Shown here: positions 1-9,352 of the stretch, piece by piece | Numbering within the stretch: the stretch's first letter is position 1 | How the letters are laid out: each line of letters starts with the position of its first letter | Assembly (NCBI GenBank): GCA_018396725.1 | Contig: JAGTRC010000002.1 | Coordinates: forward strand, 115,449 to 179,448 | DNA: 64,000 nucleotides | Reading direction: 5' to 3' | Source: Candidatus Bathyarchaeota archaeon | Lineage (GTDB): Archaea; Thermoproteota; Bathyarchaeia; 40CM-2-53-6; DTGE01 | Notes under the pieces: generated by a model | The model's input: the letters and a program-made list of their open reading frames with translations, nothing else | Databases searched by the model: none | Told to the model about the DNA's origin: nothing | Translations under genes and position numbers: made by a program

Positions 1-1
1 G

Positions 2-193
2 ATGTCCAGCTCAGTAATAGTGTCTGAGGGTGGAGAGCCGACGGGGATAGAGGAGCTAGTAATTCAATACATAAAGAGCAGGAGGGGGAAGCTGAGCATC
101 TCGAAATGCGCCGCCGAGCTGGGCGTACCCGTCCAGAGGGTTAAGAGCATCCTCACGAAGCTCATGAACGAAGGAAAGATCGAGATGATGTGA
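2..193 (+). CDS. cdvB: CdvB (ESCRT-III) C-terminal winged-helix segment, 5' partial
   Basis: The window opens inside this gene. The visible 63 residues form a small helix-turn-helix / winged-helix fold, matching the C-terminal extension that in archaeal CdvB binds the membrane anchor CdvA. It lies directly before the Vps4-type ATPase, the usual cdvB-cdvC order, and its TGA stop overlaps the GTG start of cdvC (GTGA). The apparent ATG at base 2 need not be the true start, because the Snf7 core of CdvB should lie upstream outside the window. Assignment to CdvB rests on context plus fold resemblance. Confidence 0.75.
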   Translation: MSSSVIVSEGGEPTGIEELVIQYIKSRRGKLSISKCAAELGVPVQRVKSILTKLMNEGKIEMM

Positions 194-1356
194 AACGGAT
201 CCTGGATGGGAAAAGGGAGAGGGAAGTGTCCTCCTCAGATGAGCTGGAGAGGCTGGCGGCCAAATACGCCGTTGAAGCCGTCCAACTGGATCGTCAAGGA
301 TCCGTGGAGATGGCTATTTCCAGGTATCAGAGGGCTATAGAGCTCCTGTTGAAGCTCAGCATATTATATCCCGAGGCCCCCCAGAAGGAGATATACCTCA
401 ATAGAGTTAACGCCTACAGGAGCAGGATAGAGGAGCTGAAGAGCCGCGGCCTTGAGAAGAGATGGGACGTATCCGGGGAGGAAAAAAGCCTAGAGGAGCT
501 TGTAATAACCGAGAAGCCGAACGTGAAGTGGAGCGACATAGCCGACCTTGAAGACGCTAAGAAGGCTATAGAGGAGGCCTTAATATTCCCGGTGAAGCGG
601 CCTGACCTCTTCCCCCTTGGATGGCCCAGGGGCATACTCTTCTACGGGCCCCCGGGATGCGGTAAAACCCTCCTCGCCTCCGCGGTGGCCACGGAGATAG
701 AGGCCGTGTTCTACTGCGTAGACGCGGCTTCGCTGATGTCTAAATGGCTTGGAGAATCCGAGAAGAACGTGGCGCAACTCTTCAAGGAGGCGCGGAGCTT
801 CGCATCTAAGGGTCAACCCGCCATCATATTCATAGATGAGATAGACTCCATAATAGGGAAGAGGGCGAGCGAGGTGGGAGGCGAAGCGAGGACGAGGAAC
901 CAGCTCTTGAAGGAGATGGACGGCCTACTGGATAAGAACAGGAACCTCCACCTGTACGTAATAGGGGCTACCAATAAGCCTTGGATCCTAGATGAAGCCT
1001 TCATAAGGAGGTTCCAGAGGAGGATCTATGTCCCCCTCCCCGGATTCCAAGCGAGGGTGGAGCTATTCAAGATTCATACGAGGAACCTGAGCCTCTCAAG
1101 GAACGTAAACCTAGCGGAGTTGGCGCGTATGACCGAGGGATACTCCGGAAGCGACATAAAGGATATCGTCCAGACGGCCCATATAAAGGTCGTCAGGGAG
1201 TTCTTCGAGAAGGGGAACCCTAACGATAGGAGGGGGGCTCCTAGACCTATAACCCAGGAGGACTTCCTCAACATAATGGAGCGCAGGAGGCCAAGCGTAT
1301 CAAAAGATCTTGTGAAATCATATGAGCTGTGGTCCCAACAGTTTACAGCTTTTTGA
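190..1356 (+). CDS. cdvC: CdvC, Vps4-type AAA+ ATPase
   Basis: The 388-residue protein has an N-terminal MIT three-helix domain (about 15-88), a linker, and one AAA+ module. Walker A is GPPGCGKT at 153-160, Walker B ends in D216-E217, and a paired arginine region follows near 275-282 (FIRRFQRR). CdvC remodels ESCRT-III filaments during division by binding MIM motifs through its MIT domain. The GTG start overlaps the preceding stop codon, implying translational coupling. Length and domain order are normal for the family. Confidence 0.95.
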   Translation: MKRILDGKREREVSSSDELERLAAKYAVEAVQLDRQGSVEMAISRYQRAIELLLKLSILYPEAPQKEIYLNRVNAYRSRIEELKSRGLEKRWDVSGEEKSLEELVITEKPNVKWSDIADLEDAKKAIEEALIFPVKRPDLFPLGWPRGILFYGPPGCGKTLLASAVATEIEAVFYCVDAASLMSKWLGESEKNVAQLFKEARSFASKGQPAIIFIDEIDSIIGKRASEVGGEARTRNQLLKEMDGLLDKNRNLHLYVIGATNKPWILDEAFIRRFQRRIYVPLPGFQARVELFKIHTRNLSLSRNVNLAELARMTEGYSGSDIKDIVQTAHIKVVREFFEKGNPNDRRGAPRPITQEDFLNIMERRRPSVSKDLVKSYELWSQQFTAF

Positions 1357-1403
1357 TCACATAATAGAAGGGCATCCTCCACCGCAGGGTAAGGGATAAA
1401 AAG

Positions 1404-2024
1404 GTGAAGGCAGTGTTTGAGGAGAGGAACCCCATCACGAAAAGGCTTAAGGAAGCGGTGAAGCCCACGCCTCTACGCAGACGGGTCACGTTAGCCCTCT
1501 CAGCCATGAAGATCCAGATAAGAAGGCTTGAAAACACGCTCCATCAATTGGAGCGTAGGGATAAGGACCTCTACCAGAAATGCGTGGGGGCACTACAGAA
1601 TAAGAACAGCCCCTTGGCCGCCATGTACGCCAACGAATGCGCCGAGGTCAGGAAGATAGCTAAGCTCACCCTCGCCAGCCAGCTGGCATTGGAGAGGGTG
1701 GCCTTAAGGCTTGAGACGATAAGGGAGTTCGGCGACATAGCCTATAATATGAGCGCAGCCACCCAAGTCGTGACCGCCATAAAGAACAACTTACAAAACA
1801 TAGTCCCCGAAGTATCGATGAAGCTTGAGGAGATAAACGATAACCTTGAGTCCATGATATTCGAGGTGGGAGAGGCGACGGAGTCGACCCTGAACTTGAC
1901 CCCGACGGCGGAGGCGGATAAGATCCTGAAGGAGGCCAACATACTGGCGGAACAGAAGCTTAGGGAGGAGTTCCCGGAGCTTCCAGAGTATAAAGTGGAG
2001 GAGGGCACCAAGGAGCAAAGGTGA
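1404..2024 (+). CDS. ESCRT-III / Snf7-family protein, CdvB paralogue
   Basis: This 206-residue, highly charged helical protein has a basic N-terminal half (LKEAVKPTPLRRRVTLALSA) and an acidic C-terminal half, the layout of Snf7/CdvB core domains. It lacks the winged-helix extension seen at the start of the window, so it resembles the short CdvB paralogues (CdvB1/B2 type). The acidic tail with ADKILKEANILAEQKL could be a MIM-like contact for CdvC. It follows cdvC by 47 bases on the same strand and starts with GTG. Which paralogue it is cannot be decided from sequence alone. Confidence 0.85.
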   Translation: MKAVFEERNPITKRLKEAVKPTPLRRRVTLALSAMKIQIRRLENTLHQLERRDKDLYQKCVGALQNKNSPLAAMYANECAEVRKIAKLTLASQLALERVALRLETIREFGDIAYNMSAATQVVTAIKNNLQNIVPEVSMKLEEINDNLESMIFEVGEATESTLNLTPTAEADKILKEANILAEQKLREEFPELPEYKVEEGTKEQR

Positions 2025-2112
2025 ACAAGCCCCCCACCCTCGCATAACGTATCGGGACGGCCCTAAGCATACATGGCGGGCTCCGGGATGGCCGGCCTCA
2101 CCCTACTTTGCC

Positions 2113-3195
2113 CTACTTGGCGGAGCCCCACACGTCGAGCTTCTCCCACACTTCTTTGAGGAGGTTCTCCCAGTTGCTCAGTGCAAGCCTGTATAGTTTA
2201 GCGTTGTCGATGGATATCTCGCTTAGATTGGCGAGTATGGATAGGAGTTCATCTTCACCGTCGTCGAAGCGCCTCTTCTCCGAGAAGTAGACTTTTAAGG
2301 CTCCAACAACCCTCCCTTTCGAGGTTATGGGCGAGCACAAGAGGGCTTTAACGCCTTCGCCTATCAGCTCAGCCTTGTATTTAAGGGATGAATCCTCCAC
2401 GTCCGAGATCGCTATGGTCGATCCCTTCAGGAGTTCCTCAAGCTCCTCCGGGGATGGAGCAGCCAATTTAAAAGCTGAGGACTTGCTTATGCCGTGGTGA
2501 GATACCGGTTTAAACATGCCCTTATCCAGCATGGATAGGGAAGACCCCTTAGCATTAAACATCTCCGAGGCCGCCCTAACGATCCTCCTGAACACCTCCT
2601 CGACTTTGAGGCTTGAGGAGATGCTTTTACCGACCTCTACGAGTTTGGAGAGCCCATCTATCCTCTTCCTCAGACTCTCCGTAAGCTTCGCGTTCTCTAT
2701 GGCTATGGCTCCGAGGTTTGCCAGGGCTGAGAGGAAGGTCTTCTCAGCCTCGTTGAACCTGTGGGGGGCTGACGTATAAGCCCTGAGGGATCCTATGATC
2801 CTATCCCTGACCACCAAGGGCACGCAGATGATGGATCTTATGCCCTCGCTTACTGCCTCATCGTGGTATTGTAGGATCCTCTCCCTCGTAACGTCCTCGA
2901 CCTCCACCGTCTTACCCGTCATAGCCTCCTTATCGATCGGGCTCTTATCCAACTCCACCGGACCCTTCCTCAGGTATTCCTCGCTTAAACCGTAGGCGGC
3001 CATCAGCTCCAGCCTCTTACCCTCAGGGTCTAGGAGCCTAATTGAGCTCGCCTTAATGTTCAGGGAATCCACGGCGCTTTTGACGATTAGGTTCAGTATC
3101 GCCGGGAGGTTCTTCGCAACCCCCAAATCCTTGGCTATCTCATGGAGCATCCAGCAATATTTCAGTTCTGACTCTTCCAATCCATAGATCCCCAT
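2113..3195 (-). CDS. tandem GAF-domain protein without output domain
   Basis: Two GAF domains are visible, one in the first half (about 20-165 from the chosen start) and one in the second (about 185-345). They carry typical features such as the CVPLVVRDRIIGSLRAYT and CSPITSKGRVVGALKVYF strands. No kinase, cyclase or HTH domain follows, so it is probably a ligand or redox sensor acting through a partner. The frame is open up to 3306, but a TATA box at 3221-3233 lies about 30 bases before the ATG at 3195, so the shorter, probably leaderless form is preferred. It converges on the ESCRT-III gene. Confidence 0.8.
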   Translation of the reverse strand: MGIYGLEESELKYCWMLHEIAKDLGVAKNLPAILNLIVKSAVDSLNIKASSIRLLDPEGKRLELMAAYGLSEEYLRKGPVELDKSPIDKEAMTGKTVEVEDVTRERILQYHDEAVSEGIRSIICVPLVVRDRIIGSLRAYTSAPHRFNEAEKTFLSALANLGAIAIENAKLTESLRKRIDGLSKLVEVGKSISSSLKVEEVFRRIVRAASEMFNAKGSSLSMLDKGMFKPVSHHGISKSSAFKLAAPSPEELEELLKGSTIAISDVEDSSLKYKAELIGEGVKALLCSPITSKGRVVGALKVYFSEKRRFDDGEDELLSILANLSEISIDNAKLYRLALSNWENLLKEVWEKLDVWGSAK

Positions 3196-3220
3196 CCATC
3201 TATAGATAGTAAGGTCAATT

Positions 3221-3233
3221 ACATTTATAAAAC
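3221..3233 (-). promoter_or_regulatory. TATA box of the GAF gene
   Basis: On the minus strand this reads GTTTTATAAATGT. Its centre is about 30 bases before the ATG at 3195, which fits an archaeal leaderless promoter and argues against the longer start at 3306. Confidence 0.5.
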
Positions 3234-3312
3234 ACTTTTCCAGCCTTCCTTTAGGGTCAGATATGTCGAGGGGTTCGCAGGGAGAAAATCCTGGCGAGGT
3301 GCGCATCCAGGT

Positions 3313-4767
3313 ATGAATGGGAAAACCGTGGATATAGGCATAACCGTGAGGAAGGATGAGGATTTCCCGGAATGGTATACGCAGCTGGTGGTGAAGGCTA
3401 AGATAGCCGACTACTCCTCAGTTAAGGGCTTCATGGTCCTCATGCCCTATGGATACGCCATATGGGAGATGATAAAGTCAAGCATCGACGCCAGGCTGAG
3501 GGAGAAGGGCCATAGAAACGCCTACTTTCCCCTGCTTATACCGGAGAGCCTCCTGAGGAAGGAGGCTGAGCATTTCAAAGGGTTCGTGCCCGAGGTGTTC
3601 TGGGTGACCCATTCTGGTGAATCCCCTTTATCCGAGAGGTTGGCGGTCCGACCCACCTCTGAAACCATAATCTACGAGTCCTTCTCGAAGTGGATAAAGA
3701 GTTGGAGGGATCTCCCACTGCTCCTGAACGTGTGGAACTCGGTCCTCAGGGCTGAGATAAAGTCTACGAAGCCTTTCATAAGGACCAGCGAGTTCCTCTG
3801 GCAGGAGGGGCATACAGCCCACGCCTCTAAGGAGGAGGCCGACAGGGAGGTCCTGGAGATACTTCAGCTCTATAAGAGGTTTGTGGAGGAGGAGCTGGCG
3901 ATCCCGGTCATATCCGGATATAAAAGCGATAAGGAGAAGTTTGTAGGCGCCCTATATACTACCACGCTTGAAGCCGTCATGCCCGACGGGAAGGCGTTGC
4001 AGATGGGGACCTCCCATAACCTTGGGCAGAACTTCTCGAAGCCCTTCGAGATAAAGTATCTGGGCAGGGATGAGAGGGAGCATTACGTATGGACGACTTC
4101 TTGGGGCGTCTCTTGGAGGCTTATAGGGGCGCTCCTGATGGTCCACGGGGACAATAAGGGGGCGATACTACCTCCTCGAATAGCCCCGATACAGGTTGTC
4201 ATAGTCCCGATAGCTTACTCCGAGGATCAGAGGGAGAAGATCCTCGATGAGAGCCGGAAGGTGGAGGCTCTCCTGCTGAATGAGGGGTTCCGAGTGGAGC
4301 TGGATGCCAGGCCTCAATATACGCCGGGATGGAAATTCAATGATTGGGAGATGAAGGGGGTTCCGGTCCGGGTGGAGATAGGGCCGAAGGACCTGGAGAA
4401 GGGAGAAGTAACGGTCGCCAGGAGGGATACCGGAGAACGCTTACACGTCAAGAGGGAGGGGTTAAAGGATGAGCTGCGCAGGGTCATGTCTGAGGTGCAG
4501 AGGAACCTCTTCGAGAGGGCGAAGGGCCTCCTAGAAGCCTATACCTCCACGGCTGAGGACTACGAGGGATTTATAGAGGTCCTTAGGGGCAAGGGGGGGT
4601 TCGTAAAGGCCTACTGGTGCGGGGGGGAGGAATGCGAGGAAGCCATAAAGGCGGAGACCGGGGCCACCATCAGGGCGATCCCCTTCGAATCCGAGGAGTC
4701 CAAGGGCCCATGCATATACTGCGGAAAGGAAGATGGGAAGATGGTGTACTTCGCCAAGGCCTATTAG
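3313..4767 (+). CDS. proS: prolyl-tRNA synthetase, archaeal/eukaryotic type
   Basis: This class II synthetase charges tRNA-Pro. Motif 2 is seen in the RPTSETIIYESFSKW to RTSEFLWQEGHTAH stretch, and motif 3 in the segment around GDNKGAILPPRIAP. The anticodon-binding domain follows, and the C-terminal zinc domain has paired cysteines (YWCGGEECEE and CIYCGKEDGK). The protein ends in a conserved tyrosine. The length of 484 residues is normal, and there is no bacterial-type editing insertion. Its last four bases overlap the convergent PfkB gene. The window also encodes one of its substrates, tRNA-Pro(GGG). Confidence 0.97.
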   Translation: MNGKTVDIGITVRKDEDFPEWYTQLVVKAKIADYSSVKGFMVLMPYGYAIWEMIKSSIDARLREKGHRNAYFPLLIPESLLRKEAEHFKGFVPEVFWVTHSGESPLSERLAVRPTSETIIYESFSKWIKSWRDLPLLLNVWNSVLRAEIKSTKPFIRTSEFLWQEGHTAHASKEEADREVLEILQLYKRFVEEELAIPVISGYKSDKEKFVGALYTTTLEAVMPDGKALQMGTSHNLGQNFSKPFEIKYLGRDEREHYVWTTSWGVSWRLIGALLMVHGDNKGAILPPRIAPIQVVIVPIAYSEDQREKILDESRKVEALLLNEGFRVELDARPQYTPGWKFNDWEMKGVPVRVEIGPKDLEKGEVTVARRDTGERLHVKREGLKDELRRVMSEVQRNLFERAKGLLEAYTSTAEDYEGFIEVLRGKGGFVKAYWCGGEECEEAIKAETGATIRAIPFESEESKGPCIYCGKEDGKMVYFAKAY

Positions 4768-5696
4768 GAGACGGGGTGGCGGGGCTCCCTCCTGATCCGG
4801 GAGTAGAGCCATTGGACGCGTTCTCCGAGGCTGGAGTCAATGGAGAAGCCGTGGACGGAGGCTTTCTCGACGCAGAAGGATGCCGAGGCTGCTCCAACAG
4901 CTAAAGCGTAGTCCAAGTCTTCCCCCCTCAGGATCGAGGATACGACCCCTCCGACCAGGGCGTCTCCGGCACCGGTTGGATCCCCAACCTTTCCAACGGG
5001 ATACGCCGGAGCCCTATAAATCTCTCGACGAGTTAGGAGCAGACACCCCAGCTTGCCGAGGGTCACTGTGAGGAGCGACTCCCCCCCAGCGATTTTAAAG
5101 AAGGATTTCGCCGCCTCCACGAGGCTTCCCGCGTCGAAGAGGTGCATGAGCTCATCATCCGTGGCCTTAAGCAGCCCCACGCCTTCCAGGAAGGAGGCGT
5201 CGTTGGGGGTCTTGAGGCGGACGATCCCATAGCGATCGATGAAGCGGACGATCCCCTGCGCATCCATGGATACAAATCTTGCCCTCCGAGATAGTAACCC
5301 ATATGCTTCATGGGCGACCTCATCCACCACGGATCCTATGTGGACGGCCCAATCCTCATCTATATCTCGGCAGTCCTCTAAACGGATCTCCTCGCATATG
5401 CTTAACACCCTTAGGGATCTACCTCCCCGGTCGTCATAGGTTAGTTCGAAGGTGGTGGTGGGGAGGCAGGTCTTCCTTATAAGCGACGTATCGATAAGCC
5501 TGTCTCTCAGCATCTCAAGATAATGCGAAGGATAGTCTTCACCCACCTTCGACAATACCTTGGTGTCAACGCCGAGGCTAGAAGTTACTAGGGAGGTGTA
5601 GAAGGAGGAGCCGCCGGGGGCTTCCATATAGGATAGGCTGCGGCTCAGCCTTACCCTATCCCTAGTTAGATGACCGATCACCAACAGGCTCTCCAA
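4764..5696 (-). CDS. PfkB-family carbohydrate/nucleoside kinase
   Basis: The C-terminal signature DPTGAGDALVGGVVSSIL contains the anion-hole glycines and catalytic aspartate of the ribokinase/PfkB family. The N-terminal GG region (EAPGGSSFYTS) is the sugar-binding glycine pair. The length of 310 residues is typical. The substrate cannot be read from the sequence; ribose, a nucleoside or a phosphosugar are all possible. The start is TTG. The gene stands alone and converges on proS. Confidence 0.88.
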   Translation of the reverse strand: MESLLVIGHLTRDRVRLSRSLSYMEAPGGSSFYTSLVTSSLGVDTKVLSKVGEDYPSHYLEMLRDRLIDTSLIRKTCLPTTTFELTYDDRGGRSLRVLSICEEIRLEDCRDIDEDWAVHIGSVVDEVAHEAYGLLSRRARFVSMDAQGIVRFIDRYGIVRLKTPNDASFLEGVGLLKATDDELMHLFDAGSLVEAAKSFFKIAGGESLLTVTLGKLGCLLLTRREIYRAPAYPVGKVGDPTGAGDALVGGVVSSILRGEDLDYALAVGAASASFCVEKASVHGFSIDSSLGERVQWLYSRIRREPRHPVS

Positions 5697-6024
5697 GTAG
5701 AGGCCAGCCCATCCCTTTCCTCTAAATTGGCATCCATATTCAGGTTCGTCCTTAAAATATATGTTTCACATGCCTTGCTTATTAAGGATTGGTTTGGCCT
5801 TTTTCACTAAACACGAAGAACGATTTAATTGAGGCCCCCTTCATTCAGAGGCCCATGAGGCCTGGGAAGCCTACCCTGGGGACGATCCTGATCGTCCAAT
5901 TATTACTTCAGATGCCGCCCTAATGGGCGCCGCCCCTATAGGGCCTCATCTCATGGTCAGGGGGAGGGAGAAAAGCTTTATATCCCTGAAGCCTGTCCGA
6001 TAAGCCTTGAAGGATGTGGTCTAG
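5697..6024 (+). other. intergenic region upstream of tatA
   Basis: No gene is convincing in these 328 bases. A TATA-like element (CTTTATATCC, about 5974-5983) lies roughly 45 bases before the tatA ATG. A second TATA-like stretch near 5820-5829 precedes only a 22-codon open frame at 5854, which was not called. AT-rich sequence near 5750-5830 probably holds the PfkB promoter on the other strand. Confidence 0.4.
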
Positions 6025-6423
6025 ATGGCGTTTCTGGGGCCATGGGAGATCGCCTTAATAATAGTGGTGTTACTCATACTCTTCGGGCCCAAGAAGCTTC
6101 CGGAGCTCGCCCAATCGTTGGGTAAAGCGGTTAGGGAATATAGGAGGGCTACGAGCGCCATAGAGGAGCTCGCCGAAGAGCCTGTAAAGACCATTTCCAA
6201 GTCCCTCACAGCTGAAGGGGCTTCGAAGCTTGGAGCTGATGCGGGAGCCGTTAAGGGTTCGGCTTCAGCCTTAGAGGCCATCGGGGAGAGGAGCCCCGAG
6301 GAGGCCTTGGTGGAGACCGCTAAGAAGCTCGGTATAGACACCGAGGGGAAGACACCGGAGGAGATAGCCGAGGAAATATTGAAGCTCTATAAGGCAGCCC
6401 CTAAAGCTGAGCAGAAACCTTAG
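6025..6423 (+). CDS. tatA: TatA-type subunit of the twin-arginine translocase
   Basis: The protein has an N-terminal membrane helix (about 6-20) followed by the FGPKKLPELAQSLGKAVREY hinge and amphipathic helix, the hallmark of TatA/TatB. A long acidic, helical tail brings it to 132 residues. It forms the protein-conducting element for folded Tat substrates. tatC follows 104 bases downstream, so the window carries a minimal TatA-TatC system. TatB-like function cannot be excluded. Confidence 0.93.
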   Translation: MAFLGPWEIALIIVVLLILFGPKKLPELAQSLGKAVREYRRATSAIEELAEEPVKTISKSLTAEGASKLGADAGAVKGSASALEAIGERSPEEALVETAKKLGIDTEGKTPEEIAEEILKLYKAAPKAEQKP

Positions 6424-6527
6424 TCGCCATTAAGCACGTGAGCAATCCTCCAGCTGGCTGACGGGGCTTCCCTAACCCTTATTTAGCCCTCATCTTATCA
6501 GGTTAAGTAAGCGATTGTGTTAGGTTA

Positions 6528-7415
6528 ATGGTCGACGGGAGAATCGGAAGCTTGGTCTTAAAGAGGGCTGGAAGGCGCGTATCTAAGGACCGTACGGATA
6601 AGGAGAAGATGATGACTTTCCTAGAGCATACCGCCGAGCTATTGTCGAGGCTGCGCGTAATATTGATATCGGTTATTGCCTCAGGCTTCTTCGTAGCCTT
6701 CTGGCCCCTAGATATAAGGAAGCTCTTCGCATCAGCCCTGAACCCTTTCGAATCCCCGCTGGAGTACACCCCCATAGCTTCGGTGATCATGAAGCATATG
6801 GCGAGGGATCTCCTGCCTAAAGGGGCATCCCTGATCGCTGGGGGCCTGCTCGACACCGCCTACGCGTACCTCATGATCTCCATGCTCGTAGGGGTGGTGC
6901 TGAGCTCCCCGATAATCGCCTATGAGCTTTACAAGTTCTTCAACCCAGCTCTTTACCCCCACGAACGCAGATACGCCACCTATATAATAGTGTCGTTCGT
7001 CTTCCTGTTCAGCTTCGGGATCTTCCTAGCTTACAGGGTGATCTTGCCCATCACGTTCAGGATCCTAATGTGGTTCGTTGAGAGCGCGGCAGCCCTCCCC
7101 CTGATAAACCTGAGGGACTTCATAAACATGATCATCTACCTCATGGTGGGGGTGGGCCTCCTATATACGGCGCCCGTATTCCTGGTGCTCCTAGTAGATA
7201 GAGGAATCCTCTCATCGGAGCATCTATCCAAGAACAGAAAGATGGTCTACGCCGCGTTCATAATATTAACGGCGGTCGTGACCCCAGACCCTACGATATT
7301 AAGCGACGTAATACTCCTCATACCATTCCTCGTCATATATGAGGGGACGGTCATAGTTAGCAAAAGAGTCGAGAAGAACAGGATGAAGAGGGAGGAACTG
7401 TTAGAACAGGGGTAG
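6528..7415 (+). CDS. tatC: TatC, twin-arginine translocase receptor
   Basis: Six hydrophobic segments are visible. The N-terminal FLEHTAELLSRLRVILI matches the conserved cytosolic signal-recognition part (FxxHLxELRxRL), and FFNPALYPHERRYA matches the conserved cytosolic loop (FxxPGLxxxERR). The glutamate in the helix after FIVPAL-like residues is replaced by local variants, so the fit is good but not perfect. TatC binds the RR signal peptide. The length of 295 residues is a little above average because of an extended first periplasmic loop. Confidence 0.95.
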   Translation: MVDGRIGSLVLKRAGRRVSKDRTDKEKMMTFLEHTAELLSRLRVILISVIASGFFVAFWPLDIRKLFASALNPFESPLEYTPIASVIMKHMARDLLPKGASLIAGGLLDTAYAYLMISMLVGVVLSSPIIAYELYKFFNPALYPHERRYATYIIVSFVFLFSFGIFLAYRVILPITFRILMWFVESAAALPLINLRDFINMIIYLMVGVGLLYTAPVFLVLLVDRGILSSEHLSKNRKMVYAAFIILTAVVTPDPTILSDVILLIPFLVIYEGTVIVSKRVEKNRMKREELLEQG

Positions 7416-7477
7416 ACCCTTCAGAAGAAGGAGGGCTCGAATTAGATTAAATTGGATGTTTTTATGTAGGGTCTCTT

Positions 7478-8395
7478 ATGGGTTCAAGGATGCTGGATGT
7501 GGCGGATGAGGCGGAGAGGGCTCGTCCGAAGGAGTTTATGGAGCTGGTCTCTAAGGCTAAATCTATTTTGGAGGCTGAAAGGATGGGCCTCTCAAATTCC
7601 TATAAGGTTTCAGGGGGGCTGGTGCTACTCCCGCCTGAGGGGAGGGCCCTCGTGATAGGCGATCTGCACGGGGACCTGGAGAGCCTGAAGCATATATTAG
7701 GGGAATCCCCCGATGGGGATTGGATAATCTTTCTCGGGGACTACGGGGACAGGGGGGAGCGCTCTCCGGAAGTATGGTATACGGTGCTGAAGCTTAAGGT
7801 GGCTTATCCCAGCTCAGTCATCCTATTAAGGGGCAACCATGAGGGCCCGGCCGATTTAACTCCTTTCCCTCACGATCTCCCCCAGTATTTCATGGAAAGG
7901 TTCGGGTCATCCATGGGATCCGAGCTGTACGAGGAGATTAAAGGCTTGTTCCCGCTCCTATACCACGCCGTCCTGGTGGAAGGCCGGTACCTGATGGTTC
8001 ATGGAGGCCTCCCCAGCAAGGCTCGAACCCTTAATGAGATAGCTGAAGCCGACGCTCTACACCCATCAGAGCCCCATTTAGAGGAGATCCTTTGGAGCGA
8101 TCCTAGAGACCATATACGGGGGACGGCGCCGTCCCCCAGGGGGGCGGGATACCTCTTCGGAGAAGACGTAACTCTCCGCATACTCGGAATCGCGAACGCC
8201 AAGACTGTTGTAAGGGGACATGAACCCTGCCCCTTCGGCTTCGAAACCCTACACAACGGCAGGATATTCACCTTATTCTCGAGGATGGGCCCCCCATACT
8301 ACAACGAGGAGGCGGCGTACCTCTCCATAAGCCTGGAGGACCGCCCCTTGGACGGCTACGGCCTCGCCGAAGAGGCCGTGACCTTCACGAGGTAG
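7478..8395 (+). CDS. PPP-family serine/threonine protein phosphatase
   Basis: The three metal-binding motifs are in order: GDLHGD (about 62-67), GDYGDRG (about 89-95, usually GDYVDRG) and RGNHEG (about 118-123), with downstream histidines in MVHGG and VRGHEP. This is the PP1/PP2A-like PP1-arch family, which uses two metal ions to remove phosphate from serine or threonine. A lone helical N-terminus of about 45 residues precedes the catalytic core. A COG2112 kinase elsewhere in the window could be a counterpart, but nothing links them directly. Confidence 0.93.
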   Translation: MGSRMLDVADEAERARPKEFMELVSKAKSILEAERMGLSNSYKVSGGLVLLPPEGRALVIGDLHGDLESLKHILGESPDGDWIIFLGDYGDRGERSPEVWYTVLKLKVAYPSSVILLRGNHEGPADLTPFPHDLPQYFMERFGSSMGSELYEEIKGLFPLLYHAVLVEGRYLMVHGGLPSKARTLNEIAEADALHPSEPHLEEILWSDPRDHIRGTAPSPRGAGYLFGEDVTLRILGIANAKTVVRGHEPCPFGFETLHNGRIFTLFSRMGPPYYNEEAAYLSISLEDRPLDGYGLAEEAVTFTR

Positions 8396-8506
8396 CCTAG
8401 AGGAGGAAGAGAATAGATAATTGGGGAGTAGCCGAGCCGGGGATGGTTAATTTACGGATTGGAGAGTAAAACTTACAAGGAGGCTTCGTATAGAACCTAG
8501 ATAGGC

Positions 8507-9274
8507 TTGACGCTGACGATCATCTGCACCCCCGGTTTAAGATCCTCCACCGGGAAAGCTGCGGAGCACCTGGAAAAGGCTAGCCCCGACAAGCTCCTCC
8601 TACCCTTCCCTGAGGCGTTCAACCATCTCCTCCTGAAGCTCTTCGACGAGAAGGTTTCCATCGACGAGATACTTGAGGAGGCGTCTCGGAAGGGATACCT
8701 CCCGGAGCCGATAGGGTACTTCAAATACTTATACGAGCCCTTGGTGAAGGCGATCTCCACCTTGAAGATGCACTTTCCGGGGCTTAAGGTTGCATGCTAC
8801 AAGGATCCTGAAGGCGTCTCCAGGATGAACGATTTGGCGGCTTATAAGGCCTCTCTAACGCTTTACACGGCCATCTCGGGGAAAGTTAGGGTCCAGGAGT
8901 GGAGGAGCCTCTTAGAGGAGGAGCTTAAATCGGACAAGGAGTCCATCGACAATGCGGCTGACAATATAGTCAGGGAGTACGAGCCGTTCCTACGCGTGAT
9001 ATGCATGGCGCACCTCGAAGGGCGACACCTGTACGAGCGGCTTAAAAGAGGGATCCGGCGGATAGCCCTTAGATACATCGGCACACCATACTTTTTCACG
9101 CCTTTAGAGGCTCTGAAACGCTTGATCTCCATCAGAGGCCTGTCAGGAGTCTCCGACGAGACTATAGAGGAGCACGTTAAACTCCACGTAGATTACGTCA
9201 GGAATTACGTGATCCCCTCAAAGGAATACGACGCTGGATACCTTAAATGGCTGATTAAAAACTTTAAAAAATGA
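8507..9274 (+). CDS. conserved-looking protein of unknown function
   Basis: I do not recognise this 255-residue protein. It begins with a short beta strand (TLTIICTPGLRSSTGKAAEHL) and is then mostly helical, ending in a lysine-rich tail. There is no signal peptide or membrane segment. The N-terminal strand and loop could be the start of a Rossmann-like or nucleotide-binding fold, but there is no Walker motif. The start is TTG, preceded by a purine-rich GGAGG at 8479-8483, rather distant. It stands alone between the phosphatase and a CDP-alcohol transferase-like gene. Confidence 0.7.
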   Translation: MTLTIICTPGLRSSTGKAAEHLEKASPDKLLLPFPEAFNHLLLKLFDEKVSIDEILEEASRKGYLPEPIGYFKYLYEPLVKAISTLKMHFPGLKVACYKDPEGVSRMNDLAAYKASLTLYTAISGKVRVQEWRSLLEEELKSDKESIDNAADNIVREYEPFLRVICMAHLEGRHLYERLKRGIRRIALRYIGTPYFFTPLEALKRLISIRGLSGVSDETIEEHVKLHVDYVRNYVIPSKEYDAGYLKWLIKNFKK

Positions 9275-9352
9275 AAGGCCGCTCACCGTACAAGCCTTAC
9301 CCAACGACCTAGGCGACCCATTGAAAAACCTTTGATACGCTATGCGCCGAAG

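Noticed and set aside
5854..5922. 22-codon frame after a TATA-like element upstream of tatA
   Set aside because: Too short, with no ribosome-binding site or repeat structure to support a leader peptide.
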